This document shows, in pieces, positions 33,854 through 43,307 of a stretch of 64,000 nucleotides of DNA; position 1 is the first letter of the stretch; every line of letters starts with the position of its first letter. Location of the stretch: contig NZ_CP083546.1 of assembly GCF_025144145.1 (NCBI RefSeq), positions 2,806,501-2,870,500 of the forward strand, given 5' to 3'. The stretch is from Leisingera sp. M658 (GTDB taxonomy: Bacteria; Pseudomonadota; Alphaproteobacteria; Rhodobacterales; Rhodobacteraceae). The notes below the pieces were generated by a model that ran no database searches, was not told the DNA's origin, and saw only the letters and a list, made by a program, of their open reading frames with translations. A program made the position numbers and the translations under genes.

Positions 33854-34278
33854 GGCTCAAAGCCTCCGTCGGCAAACCGGGCGCGAACCTCAGGGCCAGG
33901 GATCAGGCACGTATCAAAGCGGCCGAACAGCCGGTACCGGTTGCGGGCGATACTGAAGTACAGCGCATCCTTCAGCCGCCCCGGCAGGAACCGGCAGACA
34001 GACAAGGCCGGCCAGGGCCGGGGCAGCGCCCGCATTGCGGCGGCAAAGGCATCCAGCCGCTGATAGGTGCGGCCATCCACTATCACCAGATTGGTCTCGA
34101 AATTATCCGTCGGCAGGCCATGCTGGCGGTAGAGCTGCTGCCCCAGCGGCGACTGCGCGGTGGCAAAGGAGAACCGCCCGGCCCGGTCATGGCGCAGCAT
34201 GAAGCGGAAAAAGCCCGAGCACAGCACGCATTCGCCGTCGAAGACGATGAGGTCTGTGTTCACCTCCTTCTTTCTCAT
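33850..34278 (-). CDS. DCC1-like thiol-disulfide oxidoreductase family protein (DUF393)
   Basis: 142-residue YuxK-type protein. The defining D-x-x-C-x-x-C motif is FDGECVLCSGF, residues 14-24, in a thioredoxin-like fold, with the family's later LPRPWPAL and YFSIARNRYRLFGR segments. Probably a redox protein; partner unknown. The start follows a weak site; it is coupled to the DUF4166 gene downstream. Confidence 0.88.
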   Translation of the reverse strand: MRKKEVNTDLIVFDGECVLCSGFFRFMLRHDRAGRFSFATAQSPLGQQLYRQHGLPTDNFETNLVIVDGRTYQRLDAFAAAMRALPRPWPALSVCRFLPGRLKDALYFSIARNRYRLFGRFDTCLIPGPEVRARFADGGFEP

Positions 34279-34300
34279 TCAATTCATGCCCCGATCTTGG

Positions 34301-34912
34301 TCAGCGTTCGGGGAAAATGTTGGTGTCAGGCCCAAACACCACATCATCGCCGGAAGCATACAAAAAACATCGTCTGCGATTACCATCATTTTCTTCACAT
34401 TTGTTAAGCGCAACCTGTTCGGCCTCGCGCATGGTCAAGCGCCCCGACGCATAAGCCCAAGCTCCGTTCCGGCTGAGCGCCAGCGCCTTATTCCGTCTGG
34501 CCGCAGAATAGCGGGACACCACGTCCCTGCCCCGCAAATCAGCAACAAACGGAATAGTCTCAGGACTTACGGTCTCGGCATAGACCAAGGAAGGACTTGC
34601 CTGCCAATCCGGTGTGTTCTGCCCCTTTGCAATGGCCATGCCGCAAGCCTGACCCGCCGCGTGCTCGCACTTTTGCAATACAGCACGGGTTATTGTCGAC
34701 GACAGCTTGTTGCCGCTGCAGCGGGACGCCCAATGCCCATTCGGCGACACGGCCACCATATAGGTCTGCTTGCAGCGGACCCGTTCATAATCCCTTTGAA
34801 TACTGGCGCTGGCGACATCCGATAGGAAGGGGATCTGAAAGAAATCGGGAACGTCTGCCCGCGCGGAATGAGCACTGGCCACCAGCGCAACTAATACGAA
34901 TCTAAACAACAT
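34301..34912 (-). CDS. secreted hypothetical protein with two DUF4189-like repeats
   Basis: 203-residue exported protein with signal peptide (FRFVLVALVASAHSARA). The mature part seems to contain two copies of one unit: YMVAVSPNGHWASRCSG...AVLQKCEHAAGQACGMA and ALALSRNGAWAYASG...VALNKCEENDGNRRRCFLY. Each has an A-x-S-x-NG-x-W/A strand, an ALxKC helix and a closing Cys, the pattern of DUF4189. That assignment is from motif memory. The four repeat cysteines suggest two disulfides. Upstream is the rpoD terminator region. Confidence 0.68.
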   Translation of the reverse strand: MLFRFVLVALVASAHSARADVPDFFQIPFLSDVASASIQRDYERVRCKQTYMVAVSPNGHWASRCSGNKLSSTITRAVLQKCEHAAGQACGMAIAKGQNTPDWQASPSLVYAETVSPETIPFVADLRGRDVVSRYSAARRNKALALSRNGAWAYASGRLTMREAEQVALNKCEENDGNRRRCFLYASGDDVVFGPDTNIFPER

Positions 34913-34965
34913 CTTCTGAATTCCCCAAACTAATCTGTTGGGCAGATTACAGGTCAATCAGGCAA

Positions 34966-34989
34966 GAAAAAGGCGCCCCGCGGGGCGCC
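34966..34989 (-). terminator. intrinsic terminator of rpoD
   Basis: Perfect palindrome GGCGCCCCG / CGGGGCGCC at 34972-34989 followed, on the minus strand, by five T. It begins 8 bases after the rpoD stop. Confidence 0.88.
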
Positions 34990-34996
34990 CTCTAAA

Positions 34997-36982
34997 TTAC
35001 TGATCCAGGAAGCTGCGCAGCTTGCGGCTGCGGCTGGGATGCTTCAGTTTCCTGAGCGCCTTTGCCTCGATCTGACGGATCCGTTCGCGGGTCACGCTGA
35101 ACTGCTGGCCGACTTCTTCCAGCGTGTGGTCGGTGTTCATGCCGATGCCGAACCGCATCCTCAGAACCCGTTCTTCACGCGGCGTCAGCGAGGCCAGAAC
35201 CCGGGTGGTGGTTTCCTTGAGGTTTTCCTGAATGGCGCTGTCCAAGGGCAGCACGGCATTCTTGTCCTCGATGAAATCACCCAGCTGCGAATCTTCCTCA
35301 TCCCCGATCGGGGTTTCAAGGCTGATCGGCTCCTTGGCGATCTTCATCACCTTGCGGACCTTCTCAAGCGGCATCTGCAGCTTTTCAGCCAGCTCTTCCG
35401 GGGTCGGCTCGCGGCCGATCTCATGCAGCATCTGGCGGCCGGTGCGGACCAGCTTGTTGATGGTCTCGATCATGTGGACCGGGATCCGGATGGTCCGCGC
35501 CTGATCCGCGATCGAGCGGGTGATGGCCTGACGGATCCACCAGGTCGCATAGGTCGAGAATTTGTAGCCGCGGCGGTATTCGAACTTGTCCACCGCTTTC
35601 ATCAAGCCAATGTTGCCTTCCTGGATCAAATCCAGGAACTGCAGGCCCCGGTTGGTGTATTTCTTGGCGATCGAGATCACCAGGCGCAGGTTGGCCTCGA
35701 CCATTTCCTTCTTGGCCTGGCGGGCTTCTTTTTCGCCCTTTTGAACCTGCTGCACAATGCGGCGGAATTCCGAGATATCCAGACCGACATACTGGCCGAC
35801 CTGGGCCATGTCGGCGCGCAGTTCTTCGACCTTGTCGGTCGAGCGTTCGATGAACATCTGCCAGCCGCGGCCGGGCTTGCCGCCCATGTCGGCCAGCCAG
35901 TTCGGGTCCAGCTCGCGGCCGCGGTAAGCATCAATGAACTCGCGGCGGTTGATGCGGGCCTGGTCGGCCAGCTTGACCATCGCGCTGTCAATCTGCATCA
36001 CCCGGCGGTTGATGCCGTAAAGCTGGTCAATCAGCGCCTCGATCCGGTTGTTGTGCAGATGCAGCCCGTTCACCAGTTCGACGATTTCCGAACGCAGCGC
36101 CTGATAGGTCGCCTCGTCCTGCGTGCTGAAGGAGCCGTCCTCGTTCAGGGTCGCCGAGATCCGGCTGTCCTGCATTTCGGACAGCTGCGCAAAGTCGGTC
36201 GAGATCCGCTCCAGCGTGACCAGAACACGGTCCTTGAGCGCGGCCTCCATCGCGGCCAGCGACATGTTGGCCTGTTCGTCCTCGTCATCGTCGTCATCGC
36301 TGGCAATCGGGTTGCCGTCGGCGTCCAGCTCGGGGCCTTCGTCTTTGACCGGCTTGGCCGCGGCCACAGCAGATGTATCGACAACCGGCGCTTCCTCCTC
36401 GCCGTCTTCGTCCAACTGGTTGCCAAAGGTGGCCTCCAGGTCGATGACGTCGCGCAGCAGGATGTCCTCGGACAGCAGTTCGTCGTGCCAGATGGTGATC
36501 GCCTGGAAGGTCAGCGGGCTTTCGCACAGCCCCAGGATCATCGTATTGCGGCCGGCTTCGATCCGCTTGGCGATGGCAATCTCGCCTTCGCGGCTCAGCA
36601 GCTCAACCGAGCCCATCTCGCGCAGGTACATGCGCACCGGATCATCGGTGCGGTCCAGCTTTTCAGCCTGGGCGCCGGCCAGCGCAACCTCGCGCGGGCC
36701 TTCGGTGGTCACAAGGTCGGTGGTGCCCTTGTTCTCTTCTTCTTCGGCCTCTTCGTCCTCGATGATGTTGATGCCCATTTCACTGAGCATCGACATCACG
36801 TCTTCGATCTGTTCCGAACTGACCTGATCCGGCGGCAGAACCTGATTGAGCTGATCGTAGGTGATGTAGCCTTTCTCGCGGGCTTCCGCGATCATCTTCT
36901 TGACCTGAGTCTGGCTCATGTCGAGTGAGATTTCGGCATCCTGATCGTCAGGTTTGCGGTCGTCGGTGTCTTTGGCGGCCAT
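34997..36982 (-). CDS. rpoD: RNA polymerase primary sigma factor RpoD (sigma-70)
   Basis: 661-residue primary sigma factor. Region 1.1 at the N-terminus ([20 protein letters not shown]), a long acidic spacer with [12 protein letters not shown] and DDDDDEDEQ stretches, region 1.2 ([18 protein letters not shown]), region 2 ([35 protein letters not shown]), region 3 and region 4.2 ([24 protein letters not shown]) are all present. ATG 36982 follows AGGAGCA. It lies 130 bases downstream of dnaG, the conserved macromolecular-synthesis order. Confidence 0.98.
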   Translation of the reverse strand: MAAKDTDDRKPDDQDAEISLDMSQTQVKKMIAEAREKGYITYDQLNQVLPPDQVSSEQIEDVMSMLSEMGINIIEDEEAEEEENKGTTDLVTTEGPREVALAGAQAEKLDRTDDPVRMYLREMGSVELLSREGEIAIAKRIEAGRNTMILGLCESPLTFQAITIWHDELLSEDILLRDVIDLEATFGNQLDEDGEEEAPVVDTSAVAAAKPVKDEGPELDADGNPIASDDDDDEDEQANMSLAAMEAALKDRVLVTLERISTDFAQLSEMQDSRISATLNEDGSFSTQDEATYQALRSEIVELVNGLHLHNNRIEALIDQLYGINRRVMQIDSAMVKLADQARINRREFIDAYRGRELDPNWLADMGGKPGRGWQMFIERSTDKVEELRADMAQVGQYVGLDISEFRRIVQQVQKGEKEARQAKKEMVEANLRLVISIAKKYTNRGLQFLDLIQEGNIGLMKAVDKFEYRRGYKFSTYATWWIRQAITRSIADQARTIRIPVHMIETINKLVRTGRQMLHEIGREPTPEELAEKLQMPLEKVRKVMKIAKEPISLETPIGDEEDSQLGDFIEDKNAVLPLDSAIQENLKETTTRVLASLTPREERVLRMRFGIGMNTDHTLEEVGQQFSVTRERIRQIEAKALRKLKHPSRSRKLRSFLDQ

Positions 36983-37116
36983 TCATTGCTCCTACTCAGG
37001 GGCTGCGGGGCGATTCGGGTCGCGCGAATCATTAGCGCGATTCTCTGATTCGTCACCCCGTTTACCCAATTTTCCTGTGCTCTTCCTTAGCAAAACGCAG
37101 AATCAGGCAATCTGTG

Positions 37117-39114
37117 TCATTTACCGGAAAAGCCGATCCGATCCAAAAGGGCGCCGAATGCGTCGCGCTCATCCCGGCTGAGCCGCGCGCCGTTCTCGCC
37201 CACATCATACTGCGCCTGGTCCTCATTCTCGCTGCGCACTGCCTTGTTTTTGGCCTCGGCTGCCTGCCGCAACCGCCAGGTCAGCGCCTCATCGGCAAGA
37301 CCGTCCAGATCCTCTTCGGCTTCTGCCAGTTCCGCGTCCAGCCCGCGCCGCGCCTCAAGTTTTGCCAGCTCCTCGGCCAGGGTCATGCTGGCCAGTTCGG
37401 TGTCGCCGGGTTTGCGCAGGCAGGGGGTGATTGCGACATGGCGAAGCCCAAAGAGGTTTTCAAGGGCATGAGGCCCCAAAGACCAGTCGATTTCCTCGCG
37501 CAGACGCTCCGGCGCGCCGATGCCAAAGCGCAGCACCATATCCCGCAGCACCGCCAGATCCGGGTCGGCGCATTGCAGGCGCTCCAGGCTGGTTTCAAAT
37601 TCGGGGATCACAGCCGGGGTGGTGATTGCCGTGGCCAGGATCACCGCTTCGCGCATGGCGGCAAAAAATTCGTCTTCGGCACCTGCCACCAGCGAGGCAC
37701 GGGTGGTTGCGCGCGGCTGCGGGATCGGGCCAAAGCCTTTGCCGGGTTTCCACGGCGGACGGCTGCCGTCGCGAAAGCCGCCGCTGCGGGATCCGCGCTG
37801 CTGGAAACCGCCCTCGCCGCCGCTGCGGTTACTGCGGAACAGCTGCCAGCGCATCTCCTTAACGTCTTCGCCGTAATGCTTGCGGATCGACGGGTCGCGG
37901 ATCAGCTTGATCTTCTCGCGCAAGGATTTGTCCAGCGACGCCTTGCGTTCGGGACTGTCGAAGACTTTGCCCTCGGTCTCGCGCTGCCACAGCAGCTTAA
38001 CCATCGGCATCGCCTGATCCAGCACCGCCTGCACCGCCTCAGGGCCCTTGCTGCGGATCAGATCGTCGGGGTCCTTGCCCTCGGGCATGATGGCAAAGCG
38101 CAGGGACTTTCCGGCCTCCAGCAGCGGCAGCGCCAGATCGATCAGCCGCATGGCGGCGCGGATGCCAGCGGTGTCGCCGTCCAGCGCGATGATCGGCTCG
38201 TCCGACATCCGCCACAGCATCTGCAGCTGGTTTTCGGTGATCGCAGTGCCCAGCGGCGCCACGCAGGACTGAAACCCGCCCTCGGCCAGCGCAATCACAT
38301 CCATATAGCCTTCGGCCACAACCAGCGTGGAACCCCGCCCCGAGGCCGCCCGCGCAGGTCCGTGATTGTACAGGCTGCGGCCTTTGTCGAACAGCTCAGT
38401 CTCGGGCGAGTTCAGGTATTTGGCGTTGTCATTCGGGTCCATTGCCCGGCCGCCAAAGGCAATGGCGCGGCCGCGCGCATCGCGGATCGGGAACATAATC
38501 CGGTTACGGAACGTGTCATAAGGCTTGCCGCCCTTGTTCGAGGGTTTGGCCAGCCCGGCGCCGATGATCAGGTCTTCGGGCACGTTTTTGCCGCGCAGCC
38601 CGTCCCACAAGGCTTGCCAGCCATCAGGGGCAAAGCCGATTTCCCAGCGGTCCAGCGCCGGCGGCGTCAGCCCGCGGCGCTGCAGGTAGGCACGGGCGTC
38701 ATGGGCAGCGCTGGTTTTCAGCTGCAAGCGGAAGAACTGCACCGCCTGCTCCATCACTTCGGCCAGCAGCGTCCGGCGGTCCTGTTTTTCCTGCGCGCGC
38801 GGGTCGCGCTTGGGCATTTCCATGCCAGCCTCTTGCGCCAGGATCTCCACCGCCTCCATGAAACCGACGTTCTCGGTCTCCTGGATGAACTTCAGCGCGT
38901 CGCCTTTGGCATGGCAGCCAAAGCAGTAATAGAACCCCTTGCGGTCCTCGACATGGAAAGACGCGGTTTTCTCGTGGTGAAAGGGGCACGGGCTCCAAAA
39001 GTCACCCTTGCCCGGCTGCGACTTGCGCTGATCCCACATGACCTTGCGCCCGACAACATCAGAGATACTGATTCGGGTGCGCAATTCATCCAGAAAGCCG
39101 GGCGGCAGGGACAT
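37117..39114 (-). CDS. dnaG: DNA primase DnaG
   Basis: 665-residue primase. The N-terminal zinc-binding domain has CPFHHEKTASFHVED and YYCFGCHAKGDALKF (C-H-C-C ligands); the TOPRIM core has VVAEGYMDVIAL and EPIIALDGDTAGIRAA; the C-terminal ~150 residues would contact DnaB helicase. The linker 410-440 is Gly/Arg-rich (GGEGGFQQRGSRSGG). Normal length. Upstream on the same strand is a small secreted protein one base away, so the two transcripts may be joined. Confidence 0.98.
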   Translation of the reverse strand: MSLPPGFLDELRTRISISDVVGRKVMWDQRKSQPGKGDFWSPCPFHHEKTASFHVEDRKGFYYCFGCHAKGDALKFIQETENVGFMEAVEILAQEAGMEMPKRDPRAQEKQDRRTLLAEVMEQAVQFFRLQLKTSAAHDARAYLQRRGLTPPALDRWEIGFAPDGWQALWDGLRGKNVPEDLIIGAGLAKPSNKGGKPYDTFRNRIMFPIRDARGRAIAFGGRAMDPNDNAKYLNSPETELFDKGRSLYNHGPARAASGRGSTLVVAEGYMDVIALAEGGFQSCVAPLGTAITENQLQMLWRMSDEPIIALDGDTAGIRAAMRLIDLALPLLEAGKSLRFAIMPEGKDPDDLIRSKGPEAVQAVLDQAMPMVKLLWQRETEGKVFDSPERKASLDKSLREKIKLIRDPSIRKHYGEDVKEMRWQLFRSNRSGGEGGFQQRGSRSGGFRDGSRPPWKPGKGFGPIPQPRATTRASLVAGAEDEFFAAMREAVILATAITTPAVIPEFETSLERLQCADPDLAVLRDMVLRFGIGAPERLREEIDWSLGPHALENLFGLRHVAITPCLRKPGDTELASMTLAEELAKLEARRGLDAELAEAEEDLDGLADEALTWRLRQAAEAKNKAVRSENEDQAQYDVGENGARLSRDERDAFGALLDRIGFSGK

Positions 39115-39115
39115 A

Positions 39116-39454
39116 TCAGTTCGACTTCAGCTGTTTCTGCATCGCCTGGATCTGATCCCAGTTCTGCAGGCACTGTTCCTCGAAGGCCGCACCAAGATCA
39201 ACGTCGCGCAGATCGCGCCGTTTCATCGCATAGACATGGTTCGTCAGCTGCGGGATCGCCTTGGAATAGGTCTCAGGCCAGTCCGGTTCGCTGTCCAGTA
39301 CCGCCTGCTCCACCTCTTCCTGTTTCACCCGGTCCAGCCGCGCCTGCTGCACCGCGGCCATGACCTGGCCCTGGTACTTGCAGCTTTGTTCTTTAGTTTC
39401 AGAAGCATAGGCCGGAGCCGCCAATAAGGCGGCTGCAAGGGCAATGCGGATCAT
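39116..39454 (-). CDS. small secreted hypothetical protein
   Basis: 112-residue exported protein with signal peptide (IALAAALLAAPAYA) and two cysteines (QSCKYQGQV, EEQCLQNWDQI) likely paired. Mostly helical. The stop lies one base before the dnaG start, so translation may be coupled. No family recognised. Confidence 0.65.
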   Translation of the reverse strand: MIRIALAAALLAAPAYASETKEQSCKYQGQVMAAVQQARLDRVKQEEVEQAVLDSEPDWPETYSKAIPQLTNHVYAMKRRDLRDVDLGAAFEEQCLQNWDQIQAMQKQLKSN

Positions 39455-39491
39455 AGATGCGCTCCGGGAATCAGTTGGTGATCCCCAAAGG

Positions 39492-40037
39492 TTACCCCCG
39501 CGCCGCGACAGCTTCCATCGCTGTTTTCAAATCATGCACAAGCGTTTTCGCCATCGAGCGGAACACCATGATCTGAAACGCCTGCGGGCCGGTGCGGGTC
39601 ACAGACGCCATCATGTGCTTCAGCTCGGCCCGCACGGTATGGCCGCGCTTGAACACCTGGTTCCGCAGATCCACCGGCACCAGCCGCGCCAGCACGTCCT
39701 CAGCGCCAGCACCCTCTAGCCGCACCACGGCCCAGGCGTCGCTCTGATCTGTCAGCGCGGCGTGCCCCGCCAGCTTGGCATCCGGCGCAGGCCCTATCAG
39801 CAATGCCATGTCCCGCCCGAACCAGACAGCGCGGCTGCCGGCCTTGCCCGTCGACCGGTTCGGCGCCGGAAAGGCCATGCCATGGGCAGCCTCCAGCGCC
39901 TTGCTCAGCGCCTCCTGCTGGCCCTTGAACGGGGCCACGGTCCACATCGAACCCGGGTGTTCCTCGGTCAGGCTCATGCCGCCGATACTTGCCGGAACCA
40001 GCCCCTCGCAGGGGCTTTTTGCTATCAGTTCAGCCAC
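39492..40037 (-). CDS. soxG: sarcosine oxidase subunit gamma
   Basis: 181-residue gamma subunit of the heterotetrameric sarcosine oxidase, a small structural subunit with a GcvT-like fold. It starts with GTG at 40037, behind GGAGGGCGTGCCC, and overlaps the soxA stop by eight bases, so it is coupled to soxA; the open frame upstream has no similarity. Conserved elements: WFGRDMALLIGPAP, DQSDAWAVVRLEGAGAEDVL, HTVRAELKHMMASVTRTGP. Last gene of soxB-soxD-soxA-soxG. Confidence 0.92.
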   Translation of the reverse strand: MAELIAKSPCEGLVPASIGGMSLTEEHPGSMWTVAPFKGQQEALSKALEAAHGMAFPAPNRSTGKAGSRAVWFGRDMALLIGPAPDAKLAGHAALTDQSDAWAVVRLEGAGAEDVLARLVPVDLRNQVFKRGHTVRAELKHMMASVTRTGPQAFQIMVFRSMAKTLVHDLKTAMEAVAARG

Positions 40038-42975
40038 GGGCACGCCCTCCTTCGGGGTCAAAGAACACAGGCGGCACAACCTCGCACAGGGTATCAACGC
40101 CGCGCATATGGTCGACCAGACGCACGGTTTCGCCGATCCGGTCGGGGCCTTCTTTCAGAAAGGCCAGGCCGATCGGATGCCCCAGCGTTGGCGAATAGCC
40201 TGCCGAGGTCACATAGCCCTGATCGTAGATCCGCTCGACCGGGTCGCCCGGTGTGAACAGATGCGCGCCGGCGGTGATCTCCTTGGCTGCACCAACAGGT
40301 TTCAGCCCCACCATACGCATCCGGTCCTCGGCCATCAGCCCCTCACGGGTGGACATCGGCTTGCCCAGGAAGTCCTTCTTCCTGGACATCATCCCCTGCA
40401 GGCCCAAATCAAAGGCGGTCACTGTGCCGTTGATCTCGGCATGGGTGATCAGGCCCTTCTCGATCCGCAGCACGTTCAGCGCTTCCATCCCATAGGCACT
40501 ACCGCCCAGGGCCTCGGCCCGCTTCAGCAGCTCACGGAACAGCGCCTCGCCATAACGCGCGGGCACGGCCACCTCATAGGCGTGTTCGCCCGAGAAGGAG
40601 ATCCGGAACAGCCGCCCCTTGACGCCCAGCACGGTCGCTTCACCGCAGCCCATGAAGGGCCAGGTTTCGCCGTTCACGTCTTCGTCCAAGAGGCCATCCA
40701 GCAGCTCCTGCGACTTCGGCCCGGCCACGGCAAACTGCGCCCATTGCTCGGTCACCGAGGTAAAGCGCACATCCCAATCGGGGTGCAACACTTGGCTGAC
40801 AAACTCCATATGCGCCATCACCTGCCCTGCCGCAGCGGTGGTGGTGGTCATGACATAATGGTTCTCGCCCAGCCGCGCGGTGGTGCCGTCGTCCATGACA
40901 AAGCCATCTTCGCGCAGCATCAGCCCATAGCGGACCTTGCCCACCTTCAGCGTGCTGAAGGTGTTGGTATAAAGATGATCCAGGAACTTGCCCGCATCGG
41001 CGCCCTGAATGTCGATCTTGCCCAGGGTGGAGACATCGCAGATGCCCACCGCATTGCGCACGCACGTCACTTCACGGTCGCAGGACTGGCGCCAATTGGT
41101 CTCCCCCGGTTTCGGGTAATAGGCGGCCCGGTACCACAGGCCGACCTCCAGCTGATGCGCACCGCGGGTGTCGCTTTCAGCGTGCGAGGTCAGGAAGCGC
41201 TGCGGCTTGAAACCTTCATCCGTGGCCCCCGCCCCGATGGCGCCAATCGCCACCGGCACAAATGGCGGGCGGAAGGTTGTGGTGCCGGTCTCGGGGATCG
41301 TCCGCCCCGTGGCATCCGCCAGCACCGCCAGCGCAGCAACGTTTGAGTTCTTGCCCTGATCCGTCGCCATGCCTTGGGTGGTGTAGCGCTTCATATGCTC
41401 GACAGAGCGGAAGTTCTCGACCGCTGCCTGCTTCACATCCTTGACCGTTACGTCATTCTGAAAGTCGAGCCAGGCGCGGCCCTTGCCGGGTACAGCCCAG
41501 AGTGCCGCAATACGGTAGGGATCATCCTCCGCATCCGGCAGATCGGCGGCAGCGGGGTTCAGGCCCAGCGCTTCCAGCACCTTGCCCGCGGCTTCAGCCC
41601 CTTCGCGCAGCGCGCCTGCGGTGGAAAATGTGCCGTTGCAAGCCCCCGCAGTGACCATGCCCGGCACGGCCCCCTCGGCAGGCACAAAGCCCAGCACATC
41701 GCGCTTCCACACCGGGCGGCTGTTCAGATGGCAGGTCAGATGCACCGAGGGGTTCCAGCCGCCGGACATCGCCAGGCAATCGGTCTGGATCTTCTCCTCA
41801 CCCTTGACCGAGCGCACAGTGATGCTGTCCACCCGATGCCGTCCGGCGGAACCGCAAACCTGCGCGCCCTTGATCACCTGATAAGGGCCGCTGTCCGGCG
41901 CTTCGTGGCGGCTGTCGATCACCGCTGCAATGTGCACGCCAGCCTCTGCCAAATCGCGCGCTGTCCGGTGCGCCTGATCGTTGTTGGCAAAGACGGTGAC
42001 CCGCTCCCCCGGCGCCACGCCCCAACGGTTCAGATAGGCGCGCACAGCGCCCGCCATCATGATGCCAGGCCGGTCGTTGTTACGGAACGCGACCGGACGC
42101 TCGATCGCACCTGCCGCCAGCACCGCGTGTTTGGCCGCGATCCGCCAAAAGCATTCGCGCGGCAGATGGCTGCCCTTCAGCGAATGCCGCCGCGGCAAGT
42201 GATGCGAGACCCGCTCCAGCGCGCCATAAGTGCCCTGATCATAGGCACCAGTGACAGCGGTGCGGGTCATCAGCCGCACGTTGTCCATCGCCTCAAGCTC
42301 AGCCAGCACGTCCGCGGCCCATTCATGGCCCGGCTTGCCGCTGACGTCTTCGCGTTCCGCCAAAAGACGCCCGCCTATGCGGCTGTCTTCCTCAGCCAGG
42401 ATCACATCCGCCCCGGCCCGGCCTGCGGTCAACGCCGCCATCAGCCCGGCAGGACCGGACCCGATCACCAGCACATCGCAAAAGGCAAAGGCTTTCTCGT
42501 AGCGGTCCTGATCCGCCTCGCCCGACAGCGCACCAAGCCCCGCCGCATTGCGGATCATCGGCTCATAGAGCTTTTCCCAGAACGCCGCCGGCCACATGAA
42601 GGTCTTGTAATAGAACCCCGCAGTAAAGAACGGCGCCGCCAGGTCATTGACCGCCATCACGTCGCGCTCAACCGAGGGCCAGCAATTCTGGCTGCGCGCC
42701 TCCAGCCCCTCATAGATCTCCTGCTGGGTAGCACGGACGTTCGGATCCTGCTGGCCGCCGGCGCCGGTAGTCACCAGCGCATTCGGCTCCTCGCTGCCCG
42801 CAGTCAGCACCCCGCGCGGGCGGTGGTATTTGAACGATCGCGCCATCAGATGCACATCATTGGCCAGCAGCGCCGCGGCCAGCGTGTCCCCTTCCAGCCC
42901 CATCATGTGACGGCCATTAAAAGAGAACGTAATCGGCTTCGCACCCTGGTTCAGCCCTTTTCCGGGAAGCCTCAT
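40030..42975 (-). CDS. soxA: sarcosine oxidase subunit alpha
   Basis: 981-residue large subunit. The N-terminal part holds a ferredoxin-like fold that in this family lacks an iron-sulfur cluster, followed by a pyridine-nucleotide-binding domain (VLVIGSGPAGLMAALTAGRA) and a large redox domain; the last ~370 residues are a GcvT-like domain (GKIDIQGADAGKFLDHLYTN, VGLKPVGA) that binds tetrahydrofolate and captures the formaldehyde as 5,10-methylene-THF. The enzyme turns sarcosine into glycine. Overlaps soxD by four bases and soxG by eight. Confidence 0.97.
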   Translation of the reverse strand: MRLPGKGLNQGAKPITFSFNGRHMMGLEGDTLAAALLANDVHLMARSFKYHRPRGVLTAGSEEPNALVTTGAGGQQDPNVRATQQEIYEGLEARSQNCWPSVERDVMAVNDLAAPFFTAGFYYKTFMWPAAFWEKLYEPMIRNAAGLGALSGEADQDRYEKAFAFCDVLVIGSGPAGLMAALTAGRAGADVILAEEDSRIGGRLLAEREDVSGKPGHEWAADVLAELEAMDNVRLMTRTAVTGAYDQGTYGALERVSHHLPRRHSLKGSHLPRECFWRIAAKHAVLAAGAIERPVAFRNNDRPGIMMAGAVRAYLNRWGVAPGERVTVFANNDQAHRTARDLAEAGVHIAAVIDSRHEAPDSGPYQVIKGAQVCGSAGRHRVDSITVRSVKGEEKIQTDCLAMSGGWNPSVHLTCHLNSRPVWKRDVLGFVPAEGAVPGMVTAGACNGTFSTAGALREGAEAAGKVLEALGLNPAAADLPDAEDDPYRIAALWAVPGKGRAWLDFQNDVTVKDVKQAAVENFRSVEHMKRYTTQGMATDQGKNSNVAALAVLADATGRTIPETGTTTFRPPFVPVAIGAIGAGATDEGFKPQRFLTSHAESDTRGAHQLEVGLWYRAAYYPKPGETNWRQSCDREVTCVRNAVGICDVSTLGKIDIQGADAGKFLDHLYTNTFSTLKVGKVRYGLMLREDGFVMDDGTTARLGENHYVMTTTTAAAGQVMAHMEFVSQVLHPDWDVRFTSVTEQWAQFAVAGPKSQELLDGLLDEDVNGETWPFMGCGEATVLGVKGRLFRISFSGEHAYEVAVPARYGEALFRELLKRAEALGGSAYGMEALNVLRIEKGLITHAEINGTVTAFDLGLQGMMSRKKDFLGKPMSTREGLMAEDRMRMVGLKPVGAAKEITAGAHLFTPGDPVERIYDQGYVTSAGYSPTLGHPIGLAFLKEGPDRIGETVRLVDHMRGVDTLCEVVPPVFFDPEGGRARG

Positions 42976-43241
42976 GTCTTACCTCCCAGCCCGGCCTCGG
43001 ACGTCAGCTGCACCGCCAGAATCTCATGGGTCGACGTATTGCGAGTGACCTTCAGCCAGGAATTGCAGCCCATCTCGTGATACCACAGCTCATCCAGCGG
43101 CCCCGCCGGGTTTTCGCGCAGGTTCACATAGGCGTGCCAGGCATCCAGACCGGCGCCCTCAGCCGGGCGCTCCAGCGCGGCCCCTTTATAATAGAATTCG
43201 CGGCGGTCCCTTTCGCCGCAGAGCGGACAGGCAATCCTCAT
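42972..43241 (-). CDS. soxD: sarcosine oxidase subunit delta
   Basis: 89-residue zinc-binding delta subunit. The ligand set C5, C8, H55, C59 (CPLCGERDRREF, WYHEMGCNSW) matches the zinc site known from the structure of a heterotetrameric sarcosine oxidase. ATG 43241 follows AAGGGCG and gives the normal N-terminus; the longer frame does not. Overlaps soxA by four bases. Confidence 0.95.
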   Translation of the reverse strand: MRIACPLCGERDRREFYYKGAALERPAEGAGLDAWHAYVNLRENPAGPLDELWYHEMGCNSWLKVTRNTSTHEILAVQLTSEAGLGGKT

Positions 43242-43307
43242 GACCAGCGCCCTTTCATCTTTCTGAAAAAACTCCCGCCGGAGGCAAACCCGGCGCATTC
43301 AAAACGC

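Noticed and set aside
35039-36928. 629-codon plus-strand open frame opposite rpoD
   Set aside because: Mirror frame of rpoD; strongly biased composition and no recognisable domain.
37114-39363. 749-codon plus-strand open frame opposite dnaG
   Set aside because: Exact antisense of dnaG, compositionally a high-GC mirror frame (His/Gln/Arg/Ala-rich) with no motif or ribosome-binding site.
41374-43080. 568-codon plus-strand frame opposite soxA
   Set aside because: Mirror frame of soxA; no domain, no ribosome-binding site.
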